Assembly: GCA_965226545.1 (NCBI GenBank)
Contig: OZ245364.1
Span: 558,001-622,000 of the forward strand
Direction: 5' to 3'
Length of the DNA stretch: 64,000 nucleotides
Origin: JAHRAW01 sp965226545
GTDB taxonomy: Bacteria; Pseudomonadota; Gammaproteobacteria; Arenicellales; Poriferihabitantaceae
The position numbers and the translations under genes are program-made. A model generated the notes under the pieces. The model worked only from the letters and a program-made list of their open reading frames with translations, searched no databases and was not told the DNA's origin. How positions within the stretch are numbered: the stretch's first letter is position 1; each line of letters starts with the position of its first letter. This document shows, piece after piece, positions 27,057-34,831 of this stretch.

Positions 27057-27971
27057 TTAAACCGGCCCGCCAAATCGACTCGCCGACGGTTTGCCGCCGA
27101 TGAGTTCGAGGGCGGCGCGCGTTGCCACTGCGCAGATAATCAAACAGCCGCCAATAATCGCAAGCGGCGAAGGTTGTTCATTGATTGCCAGCCACACCCA
27201 CAATGGCCCGAGCGCGAATTCGAGCAGCATAAACAACGTAATCTCAGCCGCCGCCAGATGACGTGATGCATAAATAAACAATGTATGCCCAAACGCGCCG
27301 AGTACGCCGCCGAATAAAAAGCACAGCAACAAATCATGCATCGATATGTGCAATGCACCGCCTTGCGCAATCGCCGACACCGGCATCAACACCAACGCGG
27401 ATATTAACAAGGTCGGCAACATTTCACGCCGCCGCCGCGCGCGCACGATGACCGCATAACAGGCAAACATCACCGCAGTCAGCAACGCCAATGCATTGCC
27501 GATATATGCATCGAAAGCGATGCCTTCGACAACCATCACGCCCAAGCCAACGGCGCCGGCCGACATCGTCAACACGGTTGCGCGGCTCAATCGTTCGCCC
27601 AAAAATATTCGCGCCAATAGTGCCGTGATGAACGGAATCGCGCCGAGGATGAACAGGGTGTTGGCGACTGTGGTGCGCGTCAATGCATGCATGTAGGTCA
27701 TTCCGGCGACGCCCAAAAACACGCCGCCGAGTGCACCGAGCGCGCCGATGCGCATAATCACGGCAAATGATTCGCGCCCAAAACGCACGGCGATATAGCC
27801 GCCGATGACGCACAGCAACGCCATCGGGCGATAGAAGTTTATCTGCCACGGCCCGGCGGATTCCATGCTGCGCACAATCAATCCGCCGAAACTGATAATC
27901 ACCGAACTTGCAATTATCATCACCATCGCCGTTGCGCGTCCGCTTGCGATGCTTGTGCGCGTTATTTTCAT
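27057..27971 (-). CDS. EamA/DMT-family membrane transporter
   Basis: 304 residues with about ten hydrophobic helices in two EamA halves. Seen: SSVIISFGGLIVRSME at the start, NFYRPMALLCVIGGYIAV, the end of the first half with IPFITALLARIFLGERLSRAT, and in the second half FGHTLFIYASRHLAAAEITLFMLLEFALGPLWVWL followed by a last helix. The protein is not closely similar to the EamA gene at 10798. Substrate unknown. It is convergent with frmA (79 bp apart). Confidence 0.9.
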   Translation of the reverse strand: MKITRTSIASGRATAMVMIIASSVIISFGGLIVRSMESAGPWQINFYRPMALLCVIGGYIAVRFGRESFAVIMRIGALGALGGVFLGVAGMTYMHALTRTTVANTLFILGAIPFITALLARIFLGERLSRATVLTMSAGAVGLGVMVVEGIAFDAYIGNALALLTAVMFACYAVIVRARRRREMLPTLLISALVLMPVSAIAQGGALHISMHDLLLCFLFGGVLGAFGHTLFIYASRHLAAAEITLFMLLEFALGPLWVWLAINEQPSPLAIIGGCLIICAVATRAALELIGGKPSASRFGGPV

Positions 27972-28133
27972 CGGCGGATTGTATAACGATAAATGCCGCG
28001 CGCATGCATATCAAAGTGCACATATCACCGTGCAACCATCACCGGACATACATCGAAGTGCACCTCGAAGCGCGTATCGAAAGTGCACACACCAAGCGCA
28101 CATCACCGCGCGGCAATTTGGTATCCTTATGCA

Positions 28134-28460
28134 ATGAACACACTCTCGCCCGCTTTAAGATGGCGGCTGTATGCAATCAACATCGTCGCCACACTCATCG
28201 GCGTGGTGCTTGTGCCGCTTGCGCCGTTTGCGCATTTGATTGTCGATGGGCAAGGGCGCATCGACGGATGGTTTCACGAACGATTGTTTATTGCGTTGTT
28301 ATTCGCCTATCCGTTTTGTTTGGTTGGCGGCGTGTTTGGCGGGTTGTGGTTGTTGCGACGCGCGCATCTTTATAGGGCGTATCTCGTTGCGGCGTTGCCG
28401 TTGCTGTGTGCGGCGTTGTTGGTGTGGACGTTTATCGAAGGCGGTGTGCGGTTGCGATGA
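28134..28460 (+). CDS. Small membrane protein, 108 residues
   Basis: Three hydrophobic helices: INIVATLIGVVLVPLAPFA, LFIALLFAYPFCLVGGVFGG and LVAALPLLCAALLVWTFI. I do not recognise a family. The start is the ATG at 28134 (MNTLSPALRWRLYAIN); the frame is open further upstream, but that DNA is a repeat tract of the GTGCACATC type and not protein-like. It ends 55 bp before the phosphoribosyltransferase stop, with which it is convergent. Confidence 0.65.
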   Translation: MNTLSPALRWRLYAINIVATLIGVVLVPLAPFAHLIVDGQGRIDGWFHERLFIALLFAYPFCLVGGVFGGLWLLRRAHLYRAYLVAALPLLCAALLVWTFIEGGVRLR

Positions 28461-28515
28461 TGTACCGCGCTTTTCATTGGGGTTTGATTATTTTAATGTC
28501 GCGCGAGTCGATGCA

Positions 28516-29274
28516 TCATGTTGATGCATCACGCGCAAACGCCAACGGCAAATAATAATCCACTTCGCTTTCCCGATAACCAATCAACTCGACCAACCGT
28601 CGTCTGCATTCGGCCTGCGATGCACCGCGCGATTTCCACACCGGCACGCGTTTGACCAGCGTCTCGATGCGTTCGCGCGGGGTGATAATCCAAGTGTGCT
28701 GCGGCGTCTCGCCAAAATAAAAATCCGCGCCGATGGTTGCCAACGCTTTCGGCTTCATGTACATCGCCAAATTTAACACCTTGTGCGCGCCGCTTTGTTT
28801 TACATATTGCGCAAGGAATTGCATCGTGCCGCCTTCGTCGCCGAGGTCGTCGATAACCAACACGGTGCAGCCGTCAATCGAAATCGAAATGCCGTGGCGA
28901 ATGCGCGGGTTTTTGTATCGTTCGCCGGGGCCTTTATACAACGACAACCCAATCGTGCCGAATTGAATCGCGGCAAGATTATCGCCGCGCCCTTCGACCA
29001 AATGATCGTACAACACCACGCTCGGCAACAACCCGCCCATGGTCACCATCAAGGCGCGGCTGATTTGTTCGCGCGGCTCGACGCACTCGGCTTGATAAGC
29101 ATGCACTTGTTTCGCCAAATCAAAACACGCCGCGCCGACCACCGCATCCGGCACCAGCAAAAAACTCAATTCATCCTCCGGCACACGCACGCCTTCGGGC
29201 GCGCGCCAAAAGTCGATGTCGATTTCGCGGTCAAGGTCGCGCGCTTGGCGCGCCAAAAATTCGGTGGGCGGCAT
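28516..29274 (-). CDS. Phosphoribosyltransferase-domain protein
   Basis: 252 residues. The key motif is the PRPP-binding loop CTVLVIDDLGDEGGTM at about 145-160, typical of type I phosphoribosyltransferases, preceded by YKGPGERYKNPRIRHGIS. The C-terminal half continues with KALATIGADFYFGE and WIITPRERIETLVKRVPVW, close to hypoxanthine/xanthine-type enzymes. The base substrate cannot be given. The ATG at 29274 (MPPTEFLARQ) is preferred: the frame is open for 115 more codons, but these overlap the opposite-strand YqaA gene and are proline- and histidine-rich shadow sequence. Its start and the yqaA start share the four bases CATG. Confidence 0.8.
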   Translation of the reverse strand: MPPTEFLARQARDLDREIDIDFWRAPEGVRVPEDELSFLLVPDAVVGAACFDLAKQVHAYQAECVEPREQISRALMVTMGGLLPSVVLYDHLVEGRGDNLAAIQFGTIGLSLYKGPGERYKNPRIRHGISISIDGCTVLVIDDLGDEGGTMQFLAQYVKQSGAHKVLNLAMYMKPKALATIGADFYFGETPQHTWIITPRERIETLVKRVPVWKSRGASQAECRRRLVELIGYRESEVDYYLPLAFARDAST

Positions 29275-29758
29275 GTGTGTTGTTGGTGAATGTTGGTGGT
29301 GGTCGTCGTCCGCCGCAACCGAGTTGGCGGCGTTGTTTGTCGGCTCGTTTCTCGCCTCGAGTATATTGCCCGGCGGCGTCGAGATTTTATTGTACGCGAT
29401 GGTCGAGTCAACCCGCCATTCATCAACAACCCTGTTAATCATCGCCACCCTCGGCAACACCCTCGGCGCGCTGTTCACCTTCGCCCTCGGCGCCCTGCTG
29501 TCGCGCACAATCACCGCCGCCAACACCGCCTTCATCCAACGCCTGCGCGCCCGCATCACGCTGTCGCCGTCGGCGCTTAGCCGAGTGCGCAAATGGGGCG
29601 CGCCGTGTTTGTTGTTCACCTGGCTGCCGATTGTCGGCGACCCATTGTGTTTAGCCGGCGGATATTTACGTTTGCCGTGGCGGCGGTGTTTGTGGTTTAT
29701 CGCTTGCGGGAAGTTTTTGCGGTATTTGGTTTTGTTGTGGTTGTTTGGTTGGGGTTGA
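29273..29758 (+). CDS. YqaA-family (DedA/SNARE-associated-like) membrane protein
   Basis: 161 residues. Seen: ELAALFVGSFLASSILPGGVE, then TLGNTLGALFTFALGA and, near the end, WGAPCLLFTWLPIVGDPLCLAGG and WFIACGKFLRY, the pattern of YqaA-type proteins related to DedA. Role in membrane homeostasis or lipid movement is known for the wider superfamily only. The ATG at 29273 gives a tryptophan/serine-rich lead-in (GECWWWSSS) that is not family-like; a TTG at 29324 would match the family start better. No Shine-Dalgarno is clear for either. Confidence 0.75.
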   Translation: MCVVGECWWWSSSAATELAALFVGSFLASSILPGGVEILLYAMVESTRHSSTTLLIIATLGNTLGALFTFALGALLSRTITAANTAFIQRLRARITLSPSALSRVRKWGAPCLLFTWLPIVGDPLCLAGGYLRLPWRRCLWFIACGKFLRYLVLLWLFGWG

Positions 29759-30169
29759 TTGTTCGATTGGGTTTTTGGTTTACTTTCTTTGGGGCGGACA
29801 TGTTTGCGATGAGTACTTTGTAAAGTTTGACCAAGGCAAAGTTACCTCATACGGCAAAGTGGGCGACTTCGATTCAACGCAAGACCCCGAAGCGACCATT
29901 AATCTCAACACGAAAGAAGTTGAGCGACAAACCGCTTGCGACGATGGCGACCAAAAAACAGTGGTAATGGCGGCGGTAACAGTACTGTTATCGCCGTCAA
30001 CAGTGAAGTTACCGCCGCTAACAGTGCTGTTCATCGTCGTAACGGTGCTGTTAGCGCAACCAACATTAATGTTACTTTCGCCAACAGTGAAGTTACTGCC
30101 GCTAACAACACTGTTAACGTCGCCAACATTACTGTCACCTGCACCATTCGCACTGTAAATGAAAGTTAG
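29745..30169 (+). pseudogene. Possible frameshifted gene ending in NxxV heptad repeats
   Basis: From about 29804 the frame of 29745 reads protein-like sequence (CDEYFVKFDQGKVTSYGK, then DSTQDPEATINLNTKEVERQ), then loses sense at an A6 run (29953-29958). With one extra A there, it runs into a frame that encodes ten heptads of the NSTVxxx type and ends at TAG 30167-30169. The joined protein would be about 140 residues. The beginning is unclear: only a TTG at 29745, inside yqaA, is in frame. I do not recognise the product. It may be a decayed gene, a sequencing error in a real one, or chance. Confidence 0.4.
29957..30145. repeat. Nine 21-bp repeats with exact spacing
   Basis: AAC codons recur exactly every 21 bp at 29957, 29978, 29999, 30020, 30041, 30062, 30083, 30104 and 30125, within units of the form AACAGTnnnGTTnnnnnnnnn. 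Since AAC and GTT are reverse complements, both strands encode N-x-x-V heptads without stops. Units are degenerate, unlike CRISPR repeats, and no spacers exist. Confidence 0.85.
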
Positions 30170-31152
30170 TTGCGAACAAACAAGAAGTGAAAAATAAGAA
30201 ATGCGTGATTGATTACCACCGCCGCCGGCAGCCCCGCGACAAGCCATTTTTTAATGCGCAATGTTTTTGTTTGGTCATATTTGTTTTGGGCGGGGTTGCC
30301 TTGTTGTACCCACCAATAGGTGAATATCGCCACTGTCGTCACCCCCGCAGGGGTGAAAAATAAAATAGGATAGAAAAGTTCGATTTCTTCAAGAGTCGGC
30401 ATCAGCATGTCAAGAACGGGGTCCATTCTGCTTATGCCGTACAACACCGGCAACGCCAGCACCAGCAAAATGAAATACTTTTCGAATTTCTGCAAACCGT
30501 CAAAATAAAATCCGCTTTGCGTGGCGTTGGTTTTTACCAGCCGATAAGCAATACTTGCCAATGGAATGTATATCGCCACCAATACCCAGAAGGAAGTGGG
30601 CCTTAAGAAAGCGATGATTAGAATTGAAGGCAAAAACAATACGGCAATAATCCAACCCGCGTGGACCACAGCCGAAAACCACAACAGCATCGCGACCTCA
30701 GACGCCAACCCATCCGCTACATAAGGCCCTCCCGCAACAGATATTGCATCATTTCCGCTCCAAAAATAAACAGATGGTCTGAATCGCAAAACCAATGTCG
30801 AAATGAGCACTGCCGCCGGCAGAAAGAAAAGCAACAGCCACCAATCGTTGCGTCCAGTGTCGTGCAATCGGCGTGCGCCAACCGCCGTCGCCGGCGTTAC
30901 AAACACCGTGAACACAATGAACTCGATTAGCCATGGCGGCATATATGACCGCCAGTCGTCCCCCCACAACGCCTGCCGCAAAACCCTCATGGCAACTTCG
31001 CACAGCAAAATGAACAGTGCGAACCACCACAACTCACTGCGCGATGCGCGACCGTCGAAGTCAACATACTTGCGCAGGCAGATGCGCACGGCTTCAATCG
31101 GGCCGCGATAGGGGGCGGCGTGGTTGACGGGGGCGGGTGTGGGGGTGTTCAT
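30166..31152 (-). CDS. DUF805 membrane protein, tandem copy 4 of 4
   Basis: 328 residues. The N-terminal DUF805 domain is clear: AAPYRGPIEAVRICLRKYVDFDGRASRSELWWFALF, then TPATAVGARRLHDTGRNDWW. About seven hydrophobic helices. The C-terminal half contains IPLASIAYRLVKTN, a helix and TYWWVQQGNPAQNKYDQTK near the end. Function of the family is unknown. It is the last transcribed of four adjacent paralogues and the most divergent, with an extra 20-25 residues in the middle. The start is ATG 31152 by comparison with the paralogues. A 23-bp spacer separates it from the next gene upstream. Confidence 0.85.
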   Translation of the reverse strand: MNTPTPAPVNHAAPYRGPIEAVRICLRKYVDFDGRASRSELWWFALFILLCEVAMRVLRQALWGDDWRSYMPPWLIEFIVFTVFVTPATAVGARRLHDTGRNDWWLLLFFLPAAVLISTLVLRFRPSVYFWSGNDAISVAGGPYVADGLASEVAMLLWFSAVVHAGWIIAVLFLPSILIIAFLRPTSFWVLVAIYIPLASIAYRLVKTNATQSGFYFDGLQKFEKYFILLVLALPVLYGISRMDPVLDMLMPTLEEIELFYPILFFTPAGVTTVAIFTYWWVQQGNPAQNKYDQTKTLRIKKWLVAGLPAAVVINHAFLIFHFLFVRN

Positions 31153-31175
31153 TTGTAAGTGTTGTAAATTCAATG

Positions 31176-32096
31176 TTAGTTGCGAACAAGAATGATGTGA
31201 TAAAGAATAAGAAGCGCAGTGCAGATTACAACTGCCATCGGCAACTTTGCGACAAGAAATTTTTTACGAGGTGATGTTTTCGCGTGGTCGTATTTGTTTG
31301 GGGCGGGGTTGCCTTGTTGTATCCACCAATAGGTGAATATCACCACTGGAATCAGCACCGCAGGGAGTAGCGTAAGAAAAATTTGCGCCGCTTCACTAAC
31401 GGACATCAGAATGATTATGCCGTACGTCGCCGGCACCGCCAGCACCAGCATAATGAGCAGTTTTTTGTACACCGGCAAGCCGTCAAAATAAAATCCATTT
31501 TGCGTGGCGTTGTCTTTTTTCGCCCACCAATAAGCGAATATTGCCAACGGAATGTATATTGTCGCCAGCATCCAGATGGGGACAATCGCTAATGCAAATA
31601 GGCTTGGTAACACAAAAAAACCGAATGTGAGAGTAACTGGAACCCCGTATAACGCAACAAGATACACAATCAACTTTTTCCCCAGTAACAGCCAAGCTAA
31701 TGCAGGATTTAATTCACCAAAATGCTTTATATCTTGATAAATCATTATCGAAATGAGCATTGCCGCCGGCAAAAAGAAAAATACCAATCGCCAATCGCCG
31801 CGTCCAGTGTCGTGCAATCTGCGTGCGCCAACCGCCGTTGCCGGCAACACAAACATTGCGAACACGATGAACTCAGGCGTCCAAACTGACATGTATGACC
31901 GCCAGTCTTCCCACGTTAGCCGCATGGCAATCATGCAAACTTCGCACAGTAAAATGAACAGCGCGAACCACCACAACTCACTGCGCGATGCGCGACCGTC
32001 CAAATCGACATACTTGCGCAAGCAGATGCGCACGGCTTCAATCGGGCCGCGATAAGGGGCGGCGTGGTTGACGGGGGCGGGTGTGGGCGTGTTCAT
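31176..32096 (-). CDS. DUF805 membrane protein, tandem copy 3 of 4
   Basis: 306 residues with the same layout as its neighbours: N-terminal GPIEAVRICLRKYVDLDGRASRSELWWF, central VGARRLHDTGRGDWR, IPLAIFAYWWAKKDNATQNGFYFDG, and a C-terminal TYWWIQQGNPAPNKYDHAK with a last hydrophobic helix. The ATG at 32096 (MNTPTPAPVNH) is shared with copy 4. The frame stays open upstream only because the DNA encodes the upstream paralogue in another frame. The order of transcription is copy 1 (33990), 2, 3, 4. Confidence 0.88.
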   Translation of the reverse strand: MNTPTPAPVNHAAPYRGPIEAVRICLRKYVDLDGRASRSELWWFALFILLCEVCMIAMRLTWEDWRSYMSVWTPEFIVFAMFVLPATAVGARRLHDTGRGDWRLVFFFLPAAMLISIMIYQDIKHFGELNPALAWLLLGKKLIVYLVALYGVPVTLTFGFFVLPSLFALAIVPIWMLATIYIPLAIFAYWWAKKDNATQNGFYFDGLPVYKKLLIMLVLAVPATYGIIILMSVSEAAQIFLTLLPAVLIPVVIFTYWWIQQGNPAPNKYDHAKTSPRKKFLVAKLPMAVVICTALLILYHIILVRN

Positions 32097-32119
32097 TTGT
32101 AGGTGTTGGAAATTAAATG

Positions 32120-33034
32120 TTAATTGCCAACAAGAATGGTGTGCAAAAGAAGAAGAATCGCGGTATAGATTACAACCGCCATCGGCAACTTTGCGACAAG
32201 CAATTTCGTATGGCGCGAAGTTTTCGCGTGGTCGTATTTGTTTGGGGCGGGGTTGCCTTGTTGTATCCACCAATAGGTGAATGTCGCCACTGGAATCAGT
32301 ACCGCGGGGGACGCAAAAACAAAGGAATACACGATTTCATTAACGAGCACTTGAGTGCCTATGCCATACACCACCGGCAGCGTCAGCACCAGCATAATGA
32401 GCAGTTTTTTGTACACTGGCAAGCCATCAAAATAAAATCCGCTTTGTGTTGCCTTGTCGTTTTTCGCCCACCAATAAGCGAATATTGCCAATGGAATGTA
32501 TATTGTCGCCAGCATCCAGATGGGGACAAGTGCTAATGAAAATATGATTGGATACACAGCCAAATTGAATGCGAGAGTAACCGGAATCCCGTATAACGCA
32601 ACAAGAGACACAATCAATGTTTGTCCCAGTGCCAGCAAAGATAGCGCGATATGTAATCCAACAAACGCCTTTATTTCTATAAAAATTATTGTCGAAATTA
32701 ACATTGCCGCCGGCAGAAAGAAAAACAACAGCCGCATATCGCCGCGACCGGTGTCGTGCAATCTGCGTGCGGCAACCGACGTTGCCGGCAATACAAACGT
32801 TGCGAACACGATGAACTCGGGCGTCCAAACTGGCATGTATGACCGCCAGTCTTCCCACGTTAGCCGCATGGCAATCATGCAAACTTCGCATAGCAAAATG
32901 AACAGCGCGAACCACCAAAATTCACTGCGCGATGCACGACCGTCCAAATCAACATACTTGCGCAGGCAGATGCGCACGGCTTCAATCGGGCCGCGATAGG
33001 GGGCGGCGTGGTTGATGGGGTCGGGTGTGTTCAT
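32120..33034 (-). CDS. DUF805 membrane protein, tandem copy 2 of 4
   Basis: 304 residues. Nearly the same N-terminus as copy 3 (GPIEAVRICLRKYVDLDGRA, then MIAMRLTWEDWRSYMP), so copies 2 and 3 are the closest pair over this part. The middle segment (EIKAFVGLHIALSLLALG) differs. The C-terminus has TYWWIQQGNPAPNKYDHAKTS followed by a hydrophobic helix and VGN. Start ATG 33034 (MNTPDPINH). The gene lies 23 bp from each neighbour, and these spacers are nearly identical. Confidence 0.88.
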   Translation of the reverse strand: MNTPDPINHAAPYRGPIEAVRICLRKYVDLDGRASRSEFWWFALFILLCEVCMIAMRLTWEDWRSYMPVWTPEFIVFATFVLPATSVAARRLHDTGRGDMRLLFFFLPAAMLISTIIFIEIKAFVGLHIALSLLALGQTLIVSLVALYGIPVTLAFNLAVYPIIFSLALVPIWMLATIYIPLAIFAYWWAKNDKATQSGFYFDGLPVYKKLLIMLVLTLPVVYGIGTQVLVNEIVYSFVFASPAVLIPVATFTYWWIQQGNPAPNKYDHAKTSRHTKLLVAKLPMAVVIYTAILLLLHTILVGN

Positions 33035-33057
33035 TTGTAGGCGTTGTAAATTAAATG

Positions 33058-33990
33058 TTAATTGCCAACACGAAGGGTGTGCAAAAGAAGCAGAATCGCG
33101 GTGTAGATTACAACCGCCATAGGCAACTTTGCGATAAGCAATTTCGTATGGCGCGAAGTTTTCGTTTGGTCGTATTTGTTTTGTGCGGGGTTGCCTTGTT
33201 GTATCCACCAGTAAGTGAATATCACCACTGGAATCAGCACCGAAGAGAATATCGTAAGCAAAATTTCCGCCGCTTTGCTAACGGATTCCGGAATGCTTAT
33301 GCCGTACAACACCGGCGCCACCAGCACCGGCATAATCAATAGTTTTTTGTAGACTGGCAAACCGTCAAAATAAAATCCGTTTTGCGCGGCGTTGTCGTTT
33401 TTCGCCCACCAATAAGTGAACGTTGCCAATGGAATGTATATTGCCGCCAGCATCCAAATGGGAACATGCGCTAAAGGAAATATGACTGCATACATAAAAG
33501 AACCGAATGTAAGAGTAGTCACAATCCCGTACATAAAAACAGGATACTCCATCAATTCTTTTCCCAGTAACAGTAAAGATAGTGCGGGATGTAATTCACC
33601 AAGAGGCAATATCCCTCGAGAAACCAATGTCGAAATGAGCATTGCCATCGGCAAGAAGAAAAACAGCAATCGCATATCGCCGCGTCCAGTGTCGTGCAAT
33701 CTGCGTGCGGCAACCGCCGTCGCCGGCGTTACGAACATTGCGAACACGGCGAAAATGATGAATACGGGCTGCAAGTTCGGTATGTATGGCTGCCAACCTT
33801 TCCACACTATCGGCACGAAAAGCATGCAAACTGCGCACAGTAAAATGAACAGTGCGAACCACCAAAATTCACTTCGCGATGCACGACCGTCCAAATCAAC
33901 ATACTTGCGCAAGCAAATGCGCACGGCTTCAATCGGGCCGCGATAGGGGGCGGCGTGGTTGACGAGGTCGGTTTCGTTTAGTTGAATCAT
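33058..33990 (-). CDS. DUF805 membrane protein, tandem copy 1 of 4
   Basis: 310 residues, first in the transcription order. It starts with MIQLNETDLVNHAAPYRG, unlike the MNTP start of the other three, and has the same DUF805 core (GPIEAVRICLRKYVDLDGRA, ARRLHDTGRGDMRLLFFFLP) and C-terminal TYWWIQQGNPAQNKYDQTK. If the four genes form one operon, its promoter lies in the short gap to the aldolase gene at 33991-34039. Family function is unknown; four co-expressed homologues may form hetero-oligomers or reflect dosage amplification. Confidence 0.88.
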   Translation of the reverse strand: MIQLNETDLVNHAAPYRGPIEAVRICLRKYVDLDGRASRSEFWWFALFILLCAVCMLFVPIVWKGWQPYIPNLQPVFIIFAVFAMFVTPATAVAARRLHDTGRGDMRLLFFFLPMAMLISTLVSRGILPLGELHPALSLLLLGKELMEYPVFMYGIVTTLTFGSFMYAVIFPLAHVPIWMLAAIYIPLATFTYWWAKNDNAAQNGFYFDGLPVYKKLLIMPVLVAPVLYGISIPESVSKAAEILLTIFSSVLIPVVIFTYWWIQQGNPAQNKYDQTKTSRHTKLLIAKLPMAVVIYTAILLLLHTLRVGN

Positions 33991-34039
33991 TTAACGAATC
34001 GATTGCGTTGCGCGATGAAAATAAATTGTTGGCAACGGG

Positions 34040-34831
34040 TTACTTTTGATACGAACAATCCCGCGCATTGAGTCGGCGAATCAATGCATCCCAAGTCATC
34101 TCGACATAATCCGCCGGGGCATCGACCGGCGGGCGGGCGTATTCGACCAAAGCGGCAACGCTTTGCGGCGACGGCGTTATCGTGTCGACATTCGATGCCA
34201 ACACATCGACCTGCACCTTGCAGGCGTTTTCCAACATGTATAAAAAATAAAACGCTTCGCCGATGGTGCGACCGACCGAAAGCAGGCCGTGGTTTTGCAT
34301 AATCATCAGCCAATGGTCGCCCAAGTCGTCGCCCAATCTCTTGCATTCGGCTTCGTTATCCGGGGCGTAGTCGTATTCATGCGTGCATACCAACGCGCCG
34401 ATTTCGTTGGCTTGTTGCGACAGCGGCAACAAGCCGCATTGCATCGCCGACACCGCCATGCCGGCGCGGGTGTGGCTGTGCAACACCGCATGCACATCGT
34501 CGCGCGCGCGCAACACCGCAGCGTGAATTGCGTGACCGGCGTCGTTGTATTGCGCATCGAAGTTGACGCCTTCGCCTTGAATCACTTCGCCATCGAAGTT
34601 CACCTTGATTAAATTCGATGCGGTGATTTCTTCGAACAACAAACCGTACGGATTAATTAAATACTGATTGGGTTGTCCGGGGACGCGCGCGCTTAAGTGG
34701 GTGAAGATGACATCAGTCCAGCCAAACTGCACAAACAATCGATAGCACGCCGCTAACTCGACGCGCACACGCCATTCGGCTGCACCGCATTCGATGGTGC
34801 GCGCCGGGGTAGTCAACCTGTTATTCGACAC
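34040..34831 (-). CDS. Class II aldolase/adducin family protein
   Basis: 263 residues. Seen: FTHLSARVPGQPNQYLINPYGLLFEEIT, AIHAAVLRARDDVHAVLHSHTRAGMAVSA with zinc-binding histidines, and MIMQNHGLLSVGRTIGEAF with the third histidine. Family members include L-fuculose-1-phosphate aldolase and ribulose-5-phosphate epimerase; many proteobacterial adducin-like proteins like this one have no known substrate. The start is a GTG at 34831 that overlaps the last 11 bp of ilvD, and no ATG lies nearby, so translation is probably coupled to ilvD. Confidence 0.88.
   Translation of the reverse strand: MSNNRLTTPARTIECGAAEWRVRVELAACYRLFVQFGWTDVIFTHLSARVPGQPNQYLINPYGLLFEEITASNLIKVNFDGEVIQGEGVNFDAQYNDAGHAIHAAVLRARDDVHAVLHSHTRAGMAVSAMQCGLLPLSQQANEIGALVCTHEYDYAPDNEAECKRLGDDLGDHWLMIMQNHGLLSVGRTIGEAFYFLYMLENACKVQVDVLASNVDTITPSPQSVAALVEYARPPVDAPADYVEMTWDALIRRLNARDCSYQK

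Noticed and set aside
29275..29619. Upstream extension of the phosphoribosyltransferase frame by 115 codons
   Set aside because: It overlaps the yqaA coding region on the other strand, and the extra residues look like shadow sequence.
29950..30160. CRISPR-like appearance of evenly spaced repeats
   Set aside because: There are no unique spacers, the unit is contiguous at 21 bp, and the copies are degenerate. No cas gene is in the window.
32097..32273. Upstream extensions of the DUF805 frames by about 59 residues
   Set aside because: These cover the C-terminal coding DNA of the next paralogue in another frame. All paralogues share a simpler start with AAPYRG soon after it.
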